Assembly: GCF_003347515.1 (NCBI RefSeq) | Contig: NZ_QEII01000314.1 | Location: 62,001-126,000 of the forward strand | DNA length: 64,000 nt | Origin: Rhodoferax ferrireducens | Lineage (GTDB): Bacteria > Pseudomonadota > Gammaproteobacteria > Burkholderiales > Burkholderiaceae_C | Direction of reading: 5' to 3' | In this document: positions 35,585-43,053 of the stretch, piece after piece | Position numbering within the stretch: the stretch's first letter is position 1 | Layout: every line of letters begins with the position of its first letter | Notes under the pieces: generated by a model | What the model saw: only the letters and a program-made list of their open reading frames with translations | What the model was told of the DNA's origin: nothing | Databases searched by the model: none | Made by a program: the position numbers and the translations under genes

Positions 35585-36292
35585 ATGAAAACACAAATTG
35601 ATCATCTGGTTGTCGTGGCGAAAACCTTGGAGCTCGGCGTGCAGTGGTGCGAGGCCACGCTGGGCATCACGCCCGGTCCGGGCGGTGAACATGAACAGTA
35701 TGGCACCCACAACCGCTTGTTCAAAATCGCCACACCGGCCCACCCGCTGGCTTATTTCGAAATCATCGCCATTAATCCAGACGCCAAAAGGCCCGCCAAT
35801 GCGCCGGCCAGGCGCTGGTTTGACATGGACGATGAGGCGCTGCGAGCGGCCGTCGCGATTGAGCCAAGGCTGGTGCATTTCGTGGCCAATACCGACGACA
35901 TTCAGGCCGCCCGCATCGCCTTGAAGAAGCAGGAGATTGAACGCGGGCTGGCCGTGCAAGCCAAGCGTCATTCACGCAAAGGCGTATTGCAATGGCAAAT
36001 CACCGTGCGCGAGGATGGGCAACGTCTGTTCAATGGTGCACTGCCCAGCCTGATTCAATGGGGCAAACCCGATGCCGCCGAGCCCTTGCGCCTGCACCCC
36101 CGGAACAGCCTGCCGCGTTCGGGCGTGACGCTGCAGAGTATTGGTGTCACCCATCCCACGGCCGTCAAACTGCAGGCGGCTTTTGAGGCCATCGGGCTCA
36201 CGGGTGTGGCGGTTGAGACGGGCCCGGCCAACATCACCGCAACCCTGCACACCCCCAAGGGCACCATCGAGCTTCATAGCCACGGGATTTAG
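35585..36292 (+). CDS. VOC family protein with glyoxalase-like domain
   Basis: The 235-residue protein MKTQIDHLVVVAKTLELGVQ has the N-terminal glyoxalase-like (PF13468) half: DHLVVVAKTL, GVQWCEATLGITPGPGGEHE and the HNRLFKI pattern, followed by the second half ending PKGTIELHSHG. Proteins of this group are often annotated as glyoxalase-like without known substrate. Divergent from pip, with 72 bases between. Confidence 0.88.
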   Translation: MKTQIDHLVVVAKTLELGVQWCEATLGITPGPGGEHEQYGTHNRLFKIATPAHPLAYFEIIAINPDAKRPANAPARRWFDMDDEALRAAVAIEPRLVHFVANTDDIQAARIALKKQEIERGLAVQAKRHSRKGVLQWQITVREDGQRLFNGALPSLIQWGKPDAAEPLRLHPRNSLPRSGVTLQSIGVTHPTAVKLQAAFEAIGLTGVAVETGPANITATLHTPKGTIELHSHGI

Positions 36293-36349
36293 CGGCAGCT
36301 CTCTAATCCGCACGCTTTTCGTGCACGGATGCACTGAGTTTGTGCGATA

Positions 36350-36365
36350 CTAGGGTTTACCCTAG
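36350..36365. promoter_or_regulatory. 16-base palindrome in the DUF3563 promoter
   Basis: CTAGGGTTTACCCTAG has 7-base arms and a TT centre, and lies 39 bases before the start of the 54-codon DUF3563 gene. It overlaps the expected promoter -10 region (TACTAG at 36348-36353). A repressor or activator site is the simplest reading. Confidence 0.5.
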
Positions 36366-36404
36366 GAAGACGGGGGTGTCGTCTTCATTTCCGGAGTCAT
36401 CGCC

Positions 36405-36569
36405 ATGAACATCCTCTTTTCCCTGTGGTTCTCTGCCCGAAGTCTGGTCCGCGCTTGGGCGCGCCTTGTCGACCGGCATGAGCAGCGGGATCTCGAATCC
36501 TATCTCTCCCAATCCCAGTCTCTCGCCGACCTTGAGTACCGCGAACGTCACGGGATGCAACCTCACTAA
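36405..36569 (+). CDS. DUF3563-like small protein
   Basis: A 54-codon gene below the usual length cutoff: MNILFSLWFSARSLVRAWAR, then LVDRHEQRDLESYLSQSQSL and ADLEYRERHGMQPH. The amphipathic N-terminus and the (E/D)(R/L)E(S/A)YL...SLADLE(Y/A)R end match DUF3563, small proteins found mainly in Burkholderiales. A CCGGAG ribosome site lies about 9 bases before the ATG, and a 16-base palindrome lies upstream. Function unknown. Confidence 0.75.
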   Translation: MNILFSLWFSARSLVRAWARLVDRHEQRDLESYLSQSQSLADLEYRERHGMQPH

Positions 36570-36625
36570 TCGGGCGGCCTCCCGTTGCCAACGGGCACCC
36601 GACCCAGACTTTCCAGAACATTTAT

Positions 36626-36826
36626 ATGCACATCTTTTTTTTCCTCAAATCTCTTTTCGCCGCCCCCACATTCGAGGCGGGTGAACGCGTCAATCTGGTT
36701 CGCCGCGGCACCATCGAGCGCACCGACGGCTACGTTGTTGGCCAGACGGCCGAGGGCGTCCTGGTCGAATGGCCGCGCGCAGGTTCCAGCTTTGTGGACG
36801 CCTCGGAGCTGTCCGTCATCGGCTAA
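36626..36826 (+). CDS. small hypothetical protein
   Basis: The 66-residue frame starts with a hydrophobic MHIFFFLKSLFAAPTF and continues with an SH3-like beta pattern (GERVNLVRRGTIERTDGYVV, then GQTAEGVLVEWPRAGSSFVD). The second half reads like a compact KOW/SH3-type small domain. No clear ribosome site precedes the ATG. It follows the DUF3563 gene by 56 bases and overlaps the convergent tag gene by 4 bases. Family not recognised. Confidence 0.5.
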   Translation: MHIFFFLKSLFAAPTFEAGERVNLVRRGTIERTDGYVVGQTAEGVLVEWPRAGSSFVDASELSVIG

Positions 36827-37431
36827 ATAACTGGCACGGCGCTCTTGTCATGCGCTGTTCGCAGGAAGCATCCAGTGGCATGGTCGTTGACAATGCCCAC
36901 CGCCTGCATCCACGCGTAAACGATCGTTGGCCCGACAAACTTGAAGCCGCGCCGCTTCATTTCAGTCGAAATCCGTGCTGAGAGCGGGGACGAGGCGACG
37001 AAAGTCCTGCCGTCACCGTGGAGCACCTGGCCATCGGTGAAGGACCAGCAGAACGCGCTGAAGTCCTCTGCCCGATCCGCCATGTCGCAGAAGATGCGGG
37101 CGCCCTTGATCGTGGCCTCGATCTTGGCGCGCGAGCGGATGATGCCCGGGTTGTCGAGCAGTCGAAGCACATCGCTTTCAGTGAAACGTGCCACCTTGAC
37201 CGGATCGAAGCCGGCGAACGCTTCGCGGAACGCCTCACGCTTGCGCAGCACCGTGATCCAGGCGAGGCCGGCCTGGAAACCTTCGAGCATCAGCATCTCC
37301 CACAATGCACGTGAGTCGTGCTCCGGCACGCCCCATTCTTCATCGTGGTACGCCTGCATCAGCGGCTCAGTGCCGGCCCAGCTGCAGCGTTGGCAAGTAG
37401 GCAGGCCGGTCGTGGCATGGTCAGTGTTCAA
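36823..37431 (-). CDS. tag: DNA-3-methyladenine glycosylase I
   Basis: The 202-residue base-excision glycosylase removes 3-methyladenine. The family signature is clear: CQRCSWAG with the zinc Cys pair near the N-terminus, YHDEEWGVPEHDSRALWEML, FQAGLAWITVLRKREAFREA and the C-terminal GFKFVGPTIVYAWMQAVGIV, followed by the DH (zinc) residues NDHATGC. With alkB in the same window it adds a second alkylation repair activity, about 31 kb away and not co-transcribed. Confidence 0.96.
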   Translation of the reverse strand: MNTDHATTGLPTCQRCSWAGTEPLMQAYHDEEWGVPEHDSRALWEMLMLEGFQAGLAWITVLRKREAFREAFAGFDPVKVARFTESDVLRLLDNPGIIRSRAKIEATIKGARIFCDMADRAEDFSAFCWSFTDGQVLHGDGRTFVASSPLSARISTEMKRRGFKFVGPTIVYAWMQAVGIVNDHATGCFLRTAHDKSAVPVI

Positions 37432-37445
37432 AGTTCAAGGCCGGT

Positions 37446-37589
37446 TTAGCGGTCCGCAATTGGTTTTTCGGTGAACAAGTAGTCCTTCAGTTCGCTGGAA
37501 AACTTGGGGTCTTTGCGCCGGAGCCACTCCTGCACCATGGAGGCGTGCTCCTTCTCCTCGTCTCGATTGTGCTCAAGTATGGCACTACA
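37446..37589 (-). pseudogene. C-terminal remnant of an encapsulated ferritin (EncFtn)-like protein
   Basis: This frame reads SAILEHNRDEEKEHASMVQE, then WLRRKDPKFSSELKDYLFTE and KPIADR, to a TAA at 37446. It is a close match to the C-terminal half of encapsulated ferritins, whose conserved block is AILxHNRDEEKEHAxMxLEW(I/L)RRxDPK...YLFTEKPI. The N-terminal ferroxidase helix (with EELEAVDWY) is missing: upstream the frame becomes non-homologous at a run of seven A/T (37589-37595 on the plus strand). No encapsulin gene is in the window. Probably an inactivated fragment; a sequencing frameshift alone would not restore the missing helix. Confidence 0.65.
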
Positions 37590-37828
37590 AAAAAACCTGT
37601 CGAAAATGTTGGAACTCCGCGTGGCGCGTCCTCCAGGACGACAAAAAGCAAGGTCTCAGCTTTGGTGAATCCGCAGAGACCGGCCGCTGTCGCCAGGCGC
37701 TGCTGCGCCTCATCCACCGACGACGCCTCCACGGTCAGCTGGATTTGTCGGGTCACTGGGTCAAAGGCACAGTAAAAGCGGCCCCTGATGCCGATATTTT
37801 CCGCTTGTCGAAATGCTGAAGTGTTCAT
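37487..37828 (-). CDS. hypothetical ORF running out of frame into the EncFtn remnant
   Basis: A 113-codon frame starts MNTSAFRQAENIGIRGRFYC and continues with a plausible alpha/beta pattern (FDPVTRQIQLTVEASSVDEA, QQRLATAAGLCGFTKAETLL) for about 80 residues, then overlaps the EncFtn remnant in a different frame and ends with low-quality Arg/Ser/Pro sequence. The first 80 residues may be a real domain whose native end was lost, or the 5' part of a broken gene. I do not recognise the family. Confidence 0.35.
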   Translation of the reverse strand: MNTSAFRQAENIGIRGRFYCAFDPVTRQIQLTVEASSVDEAQQRLATAAGLCGFTKAETLLFVVLEDAPRGVPTFSTGFFVVPYLSTIETRRRSTPPWCRSGSGAKTPSFPAN

Positions 37829-38043
37829 GACTTGATTACCGGAAAAGTTGCGTGCTTGAATTCAAGGGTTCAACAAAATTCACTGGCCTGATCCATTTTT
37901 CATGCCGCATAGTAGGTCAGACAGGCCTTGCGCATCTGTGCGACACCGTACGCTGTGTGGCTTACATTTGAGGCGTTCCCTTTGTCATCGAAAATCACCG
38001 CGGGCGCCTCCTGGCCCAGGACCAACTACACATCAAGGCGCCC

Positions 38044-38535
38044 ATGGTTGCTGCATATAAGCCACAAATTACCCCCATCTCCTACGACGGTATTGACAGC
38101 AATACTTCAGCAGGGGCGTTGCCCGAGCTCCTGGATCGCCTCGATTCACGAGGGGGCTACGACCCCCGGACCGGCAAGCTGACCCCGTTCAAAAACATGA
38201 GCGATGATTTTGACGAGAGCCTGATCAACGAAATGCTCGACAGCCTGACCGCCGCCGTGGAAGCGGGCTTGAGCACGCCAGCCACTTTCTTGAAGGACTT
38301 CTTTGCCACTGACGCAGATGTGCAGAACTTTGCCGATGCACTGGATGAGTACGCCGACGAAGGCACGTTCTGGGTCAATGACCGGCACTTCAACGCCTTC
38401 GTCAATGCAATCAATGCCGACGAAAGAGACGCGGTGACTTACGCGGCGATGGCAGAACGCATTCGCGAACTGGTGGAGTTGGCGCGTGAATCGGCTCAAA
38501 AATCCGCCAAATCGGCGGCCAAGAAATCCAGGTAA
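38044..38535 (+). CDS. hypothetical protein, acidic, with Lys/Ala-rich tail
   Basis: The 163-residue protein MVAAYKPQITPISYDGIDSN is strongly acidic in the middle (SDDFDESLINEMLDSLTAAV, DADVQNFADALDEYADEGTF) and ends with a Lys/Ala/Ser tail (ESAQKSAKSAAKKSR). Mostly helical by residue pattern; no signal peptide or membrane segment. The frame is open to a TGA at 37969 but no start codon is found before 38044. An AAGG lies 5-8 bases upstream. The family is not recognised. Upstream (37829-38043) I see nothing else supportable. Confidence 0.6.
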   Translation: MVAAYKPQITPISYDGIDSNTSAGALPELLDRLDSRGGYDPRTGKLTPFKNMSDDFDESLINEMLDSLTAAVEAGLSTPATFLKDFFATDADVQNFADALDEYADEGTFWVNDRHFNAFVNAINADERDAVTYAAMAERIRELVELARESAQKSAKSAAKKSR

Positions 38536-38570
38536 TTGATTCAGGGAAACCCTTTTAAGTTTGCTGTCCG

Positions 38571-38807
38571 TCAAATGCCGAGCAGCGCTTTGGCCTCGTC
38601 CAAGGCTTTCAAGGAGTCCTCGTGCTTGCCTTCCTTGTGCAGCTTCTCGCCCTCGGCACGAAGGGATTTAACTTTTGACAAATCAGCGGCAGCCAGAGCG
38701 GGTTTGGTGGCGAGCTTGGCATCAATCGCTTTCATCTCGTTCGGACAGTGGTTGGCAAAAACTGAAGTGGCAACAAGAGCCATTGAACAGAGCAGAAATT
38801 TTTTCAT
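38571..38807 (-). CDS. small exported helical protein
   Basis: The 78-residue protein MKKFLLCSMALVATSVFANH has a signal peptide with cleavage after VFA and a single Cys next to it, followed by helices (MKAIDAKLATKPALAAADLS, KVKSLRAEGEKLHKEGKHED) ending SLKALDEAKALLGI. The repeat-like KLHKEGKHEDSLKALDEAK pattern resembles a tetratricopeptide half-repeat. It is a periplasmic protein of unknown function; similar short proteins occur in Comamonadaceae. Convergent with the 38044 gene, 36 bases away. Confidence 0.65.
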   Translation of the reverse strand: MKKFLLCSMALVATSVFANHCPNEMKAIDAKLATKPALAAADLSKVKSLRAEGEKLHKEGKHEDSLKALDEAKALLGI

Positions 38808-38976
38808 ACGGCACCTCATGAGTGGCCAGAATATGCTGGCGAATTAATTTTCATGCAGCCCAACTGGGGCGTCCGCGCCTTTTGGGATAACTACTCTCTC
38901 AGTGATGTTTTCCTGAGTTGGCGGACAACGCGGGCGAGTTCATACGGGGGGCGCGGATTGGCCGTCCCTACGTCCA

Positions 38977-40632
38977 CTACTGTTTGCCCATGGCCACCGC
39001 GTCATGCCCCAGCGTGAAGGCTTCTTCAAACACCGAGTAGCCTGCCCAGTCGCTGTGGGCAAAACTCAGGCGATCGTGGGTTATCACTTGTTGCTCTCGT
39101 TTTTGTAGCTTCTTTCGCATATGGAACGGGGGCTGCAGGCCGATTTCATCCCTATTTCTCGGTACAGGGATGGCCATGGCGTGGCCGTAGCGTGTGATGT
39201 CGATGCGGCTGGTCTTGGCGGCCAAATCGGGATGCGCTACAGCCAGCTCGGCCAGGATCTCGTCGCGCCACGCCTGCCACGGTTTCTCCAGCAGTTGACG
39301 CCGGCCAGTGCCGGGGCCGCCGCGCACGTCGCCCAGCGACCGGTAATAGCTCAGCACCGTGGCGCCCGGCACCGGCCGCAGGCTCTGGTGCATGGCGTCC
39401 ACATAGCCCAGGCCGGGCGCGCCATACAAGACGTTGTCCCAGCTCGGCGCCGGGCCGGGGCGGTCATGCAGCGGGGACTTGATGTGGATATTGGCCACCA
39501 GCCAGGGCGCATACACGGTACGGAGCGCCGCCTGGCGCAAAAAGTCGGGCGCATCCTGCACCACACGGGCCGCAACAAAAAGCGGCAGCGCGACGATGGC
39601 GCGACTGGCCTGCCAGCGCTCCACGGTCTGGGTGGCGGTGTTGAAGGCGTCCACCTCCACGCCGTGTTTGAGGTTGGCGATGCGCAGCACCACGCGTCCG
39701 GTGTGCAGGCGCTCCTTCAAGGGGGCGGCCAGGCGCTGCGTGAGCCAGGCGTTGCCCTCGGGCCAGGTCAGCACGCCCTCGCGCTCCGCCGTCTCCATGC
39801 CGAGTGCGTGAAAACCGTGGCGGCTGGCAAAGTAGTGGAGGCCGGCCCAGGCCGACACGGTGGCGACGCCGGCGCCATAGTCGTCGCGGCAACAGTAGTC
39901 CAGGTACCAGCGCAGCTGCGGGTCACTCAGGCCGTTCTGGCGCAGGTATGCTTCGAAAGTGATAGCTGAAAGCGCATGTTGTACGGGGGCTAGAGGCCTG
40001 TTTGACACTGGAATCGTCCAGCGCGCCTGCTGGCGAACCTGCTCCACCAGGGCCGCGAACTTTTGGTACTGCTGCAGCGTTTCGCGGCCCACCCCTTGCA
40101 TGGGCAGCAGGCCGTCTTGCCATTCGCCATTGAAGAACAGGCGCTCCTGCGGGCTGTGGCACAGGTGGCGCTCGTCGTATTGCCAGCGGCCGGCGATGCG
40201 ACGGCGCAAGCCCAGCTCTTCCAGCAAGTCCTGCACCGCGGGCGCATCGTCGCTGGGCACGGGCAGGTAGTGCGCGCCCAGTGGGCAGGCGATGCCGTTC
40301 ACGGCGCCGCCTCGGCTGTTGCCACCGGGGCTGTCCTCCAGCTCCAGCAAAGCAAAATCGTCGCGGCCCTGCAGACGCAAGGCGCGCGCGGCAGCGAGGC
40401 CGGCCACGCCGCCGCCGGCAATCAGCACGTCGGTTTTGAACGTGACGGACGGCGCCGGCCACGACTTGCCATCGCGCAGCAGATGGCCACGTTCATGGTT
40501 GATGCCGGTGAAGCCGCCGCTGATGTCATCGGGTTTTGTGCAGCCGAGCAAGGGCAGGGCGGAGGCGGCGAGAAAGTGGCGGCGCAGAATTCCGGAAGAT
40601 TCTTGTGATGGCGCTGGCTTGGCGTCCATCAA
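38977..40632 (-). CDS. Tat-type lipoprotein FAD-dependent oxidoreductase (amine-oxidase fold) with two repeat-encoded insertions
   Basis: The 551-residue protein starts MMDAKPAPSQ and carries a Tat motif (LRRHFLAAS) followed by a lipobox-like LLGC (about 28-31). The FAD-binding ADP fold is DVLIAGGGVAGLAAARALRL (about 68-87) with GGNSRGG; the C-terminal half ends with the SDWAGYSVFEEAFTLGHDAV segment typical of flavin amine-oxidase-like proteins. Relatives sit in SPFH/DUF4178/DUF350/SpeE/SpeH loci and may act on polyamine-type amines. Two segments have no family counterpart: SNRPLAPVQHALSAIT (about 209-224) and LQPPFHMRKKLQKREQQ (about 501-517); both are encoded by the dispersed repeat (39961-40010 and 39103-39149). 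Confidence 0.85.
   Translation of the reverse strand: MMDAKPAPSQESSGILRRHFLAASALPLLGCTKPDDISGGFTGINHERGHLLRDGKSWPAPSVTFKTDVLIAGGGVAGLAAARALRLQGRDDFALLELEDSPGGNSRGGAVNGIACPLGAHYLPVPSDDAPAVQDLLEELGLRRRIAGRWQYDERHLCHSPQERLFFNGEWQDGLLPMQGVGRETLQQYQKFAALVEQVRQQARWTIPVSNRPLAPVQHALSAITFEAYLRQNGLSDPQLRWYLDYCCRDDYGAGVATVSAWAGLHYFASRHGFHALGMETAEREGVLTWPEGNAWLTQRLAAPLKERLHTGRVVLRIANLKHGVEVDAFNTATQTVERWQASRAIVALPLFVAARVVQDAPDFLRQAALRTVYAPWLVANIHIKSPLHDRPGPAPSWDNVLYGAPGLGYVDAMHQSLRPVPGATVLSYYRSLGDVRGGPGTGRRQLLEKPWQAWRDEILAELAVAHPDLAAKTSRIDITRYGHAMAIPVPRNRDEIGLQPPFHMRKKLQKREQQVITHDRLSFAHSDWAGYSVFEEAFTLGHDAVAMGKQ
39103..39149 (+). repeat. dispersed repeat, copy C, inside the FAD oxidoreductase gene
   Basis: TTGTAGCTTCTTTCGCATAT followed by GGAACGGGGGCTGCAGGCCG and ATTTCAT. 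It matches the family pattern TAGCT...GCGC/TCGC...ACGGGGGCT...GGCCGATTT. On the coding strand it yields LQPPFHMRKKLQ, sharing LQPP with the copy in murU, where it lies in the same frame. Confidence 0.75.
39961..40010 (+). repeat. dispersed repeat, copy D, inside the FAD oxidoreductase gene
   Basis: GATAGCTGAAAGCGCATGTT followed by GTACGGGGGCTAGAGGCCTG and TTTGACACTG. Nearly identical over the GGGGGCTAGAGGCC core to the intergenic copy at 19420. It encodes VSNRPLAPVQHALSAI on the minus strand, using CTA and AGG codons that are rare elsewhere in this gene. Confidence 0.8.
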
Positions 40633-40806
40633 AGTGCGATAGGGCTGGTGCGCAGGGCTTGGAGTTCTCTTGGGCTCAGACGCATGGTGTTGTCAGGTGA
40701 AGTATTTGGCAAGTTTACTGTGCCACCTGAAGAAAATGAGAGAACAAGCCCATGTGAGCCCACCATGGTCAAGTGCGAGTGGGGTCTACTCTCGGTGATT
40801 CGGCCG

Positions 40807-41196
40807 TCAAATGGCGTGGCCCAAAGCCTCAGCCTTTGGCTGCAAGTAGTCTGTCAATCCTTGAAACCACATCACTTCCACAAAGTCGCCACTGATCACC
40901 AGATCCTCGTCGTGCAGGGCTGCCAGAAAGGCTTCCTTGCCATCCTTGGCGGAAAGAATGGCATACCCCCTGGCCGCATCTTTAAAAGTCAGGCTGAACT
41001 TCGGACTGCCAGTGAGTCCCGCGATAGAGCTCACCTGACCATTTCTGATGCTGAAATGGCGGCCAACTCCGTCATTCGTTTGAATCTGAAATACAAGTTC
41101 CTTTCCTTCCACATACTTCGCGCACGCAGGATTTCTTTTGACGGCTCTCTGTAGTAGCTTCGTCAAGGCCCATAGCAAAATTTTGAACTTCAACAT
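40807..41196 (-). CDS. SCP2 sterol-binding-domain-like protein
   Basis: The 129-residue protein starts MLKFKILLWALTKLLQRAVK (a hydrophobic then basic N-terminus) and continues ELVFQIQTNDGVGRHFSIRN, SSIAGLTGSPKFSLTFKDAA, RGYAILSAKDGKEAFLAALH, DEDLVISGDFVEVMWFQGLT. The beta-rich middle with the LxFKDAA...GKxxFxxAL pattern resembles the SCP2/UbiJ-like lipid-binding fold. The assignment is by pattern only. The next 174 bases upstream (40633-40806 lies on its downstream side) contain nothing I can identify. Confidence 0.55.
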   Translation of the reverse strand: MLKFKILLWALTKLLQRAVKRNPACAKYVEGKELVFQIQTNDGVGRHFSIRNGQVSSIAGLTGSPKFSLTFKDAARGYAILSAKDGKEAFLAALHDEDLVISGDFVEVMWFQGLTDYLQPKAEALGHAI

Positions 41197-41242
41197 AGTG
41201 GTTTACTTTTTTTAAATTTGTTTCGTACGTCTCTACCGCGGA

Positions 41243-42088
41243 CTACTCGCCGAGAAACTGGAGAGCATGCTTCAGGAAGCGTTCCGGGTACTGGAACTGC
41301 GCCGCATGGCCGGCGTCCGGGTAGACGAATAGCTGCGCATTCGGGATGTTCTGGACCATGTACCAGGAATTGATGGTTGGAATCATCACGTCGTTCACGC
41401 CATTCAAGATAAATGTCGGCTGTTTGATGTCACGCAAGTGGGCGAAAGGCGCTTTGGAATCCAGCTTTGGCAGGTAATACATGTTGGCCTCGACTTGGGC
41501 CTGTATCACGGCGGGAGAGCTTGGCGGATCCTGGTCCACACGCTGGTGACGGCGCTTCCAGAAGTCGCGCCCGGCTTGCTGCGCAACTTCGGAACGACCA
41601 AAGAAAAGGAACAGGAAATCCTCGACCGTCGGAACCGGACGCGGTGCCGCTTCCAGCACGCCAGGATCTGAGTCGGGATTGCCACCCCGTGGCCCGGTTC
41701 CCAGCAGCATGAGCTGGCGAACCAGATCAGGGTGGCGCCGCGTCAGGTCCTGGGCCTGAAACCCACCCAGCGAGAAACCCAGGACATCAACCTTGGGAAT
41801 GCCAAGTGCTCGTATGACCGCTGCCGCGTCGTCTGCCATATGTTCAATGCGGGTGCGGGGTTGGCCGGACGAGGAGGCAACGCCACGACCGTTGAAGAGG
41901 ATCACCTCGCGCCCGGCCGCCAACCCGTCGGTCATCAGCGGGTCCCAGTGGTCCATGCCTCCACGGAAGTGCTGGAGGAAGAAGAGTGGCGGCTGGTCCG
42001 TCGCAGGGTTGCCCCAGCGGCGGTAGGCAAACTGGTCGCCATCGATTTCCACGAAGCGGGTAGGGGCGGTGAGGTGGGTGTGGTTCAT
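41243..42088 (-). CDS. alpha/beta hydrolase
   Basis: The 281-residue enzyme MNHTHLTAPTRFVEIDGDQF has oxyanion region FLQHFRGGMDHWDP, nucleophile elbow GFSLGGFQAQDLTRRHPD (Ser about 109), acid in LNGVNDVMIP and His in PDAGHAAQFQYPE. It is a paralogue of the hydrolase at 45051-45989 (both share DAAAVI/DDAITFI, GFS(L/M)GG and DAGH(A/G)xQFQ/IFQF features). The last gene of the minus-strand reductase cluster. Substrate not predictable; probably an esterase or C-C hydrolase. Confidence 0.9.
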   Translation of the reverse strand: MNHTHLTAPTRFVEIDGDQFAYRRWGNPATDQPPLFFLQHFRGGMDHWDPLMTDGLAAGREVILFNGRGVASSSGQPRTRIEHMADDAAAVIRALGIPKVDVLGFSLGGFQAQDLTRRHPDLVRQLMLLGTGPRGGNPDSDPGVLEAAPRPVPTVEDFLFLFFGRSEVAQQAGRDFWKRRHQRVDQDPPSSPAVIQAQVEANMYYLPKLDSKAPFAHLRDIKQPTFILNGVNDVMIPTINSWYMVQNIPNAQLFVYPDAGHAAQFQYPERFLKHALQFLGE

Positions 42089-42136
42089 GTTGAAATCCTT
42101 CGGTGATGAGTGGGGTCTGCCTGCGCTGCTGCGATC

Positions 42137-42961
42137 TCAAGTCACGCTTCGCACCGGCAACACGAATCGCGGCTTGCCGAGCACTTGGGTCGCAACCCGT
42201 GATGCCAAGCGCCGCGTCAAGAAGCGCACGCCGAAGGTTGATAGCTTGTTGAACAGGCCGGGCACCACCGTGCGCTTGCCAGCCAGCATCGCGCGGATCG
42301 CGGCCTGCGCCACAAACTCTGGGCTTTTCGTCGACGCGTTCGCGATCCACGAGTAGTCGCCCCCGCCGGACGCGGCGTGGAACGCGGTCTCGGTGCCGCC
42401 AGGGCAGATGCAGGTCACCGACAGCGGCGCGCCACGGTGCTCGTCATGGAGGCCCTCGCTGAAGTTGCGCACGAATGCTTTCGACGCGGCGTACAGCGCC
42501 ATGTTCGGCACCGACTGGTACGCGCCGGTCGACGCGATGTTCAGCATGTGCGCGGGCGTGGTGCTGGCCTTGTGCGCGTCGACGAAGCAGCGCGCGAGCG
42601 CCACGAGCGAGGTCATGTTGAGTTGGACGAGCTCGGCGTCGCGCGCCCAGTCGACCTCGTCGAACCGGCGGAAGTAGCCGAACCCGGCGTTGTTGATCAG
42701 GATGTCGATCGGACCACCGGCGGTCGCGGCCGCCCACAGCGCACGCGCGGCATCGGGCTTGCCGAGATCTGCGGTGACGATCTCGACCTTGACGCCCTTG
42801 CAGGTCGCGGCGACCGCCTCCAGTGCGTCGCGGCGCCACGCCGTCAGCACGAGATCGATGCCCAGCGCCGCGAGCTCACGCGCAATTGCCGCACCAATGC
42901 CGCTGGATGCGCCGGTCACCAGTGCACGCTTGCCCATGTGGGCGGAGGTGTAGGTACTCAT
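42137..42961 (-). CDS. SDR-family NAD(P)-dependent oxidoreductase
   Basis: The 274-residue protein starts at MSTYTSAHMGKRALVTGASS and has the classical SDR motifs TGASSGIGAAI (cofactor, about 16-26), NNAG (about 90-93), catalytic Ser in NIASTGAYQSVPN, YAASK with Tyr/Lys (about 157-161) and a PGGTETAF cap. Cofactor residues after the Gly-rich loop (TAWRRDALE) suggest NADP. It belongs to the COG0300 short-chain group (DltE-like). The segment is more GC-rich than its neighbours, which may reflect separate acquisition. Confidence 0.92.
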   Translation of the reverse strand: MSTYTSAHMGKRALVTGASSGIGAAIARELAALGIDLVLTAWRRDALEAVAATCKGVKVEIVTADLGKPDAARALWAAATAGGPIDILINNAGFGYFRRFDEVDWARDAELVQLNMTSLVALARCFVDAHKASTTPAHMLNIASTGAYQSVPNMALYAASKAFVRNFSEGLHDEHRGAPLSVTCICPGGTETAFHAASGGGDYSWIANASTKSPEFVAQAAIRAMLAGKRTVVPGLFNKLSTFGVRFLTRRLASRVATQVLGKPRFVLPVRSVT

Positions 42962-43053
42962 ATCGTTCTCCTTGTTGCGTGTAACGGCCAAGGACCTCCA
43001 AGGCCTGCGAGGTTTGCGTGTTCGAGTTCGCTGCCATCAGGGACGCTTGATGC

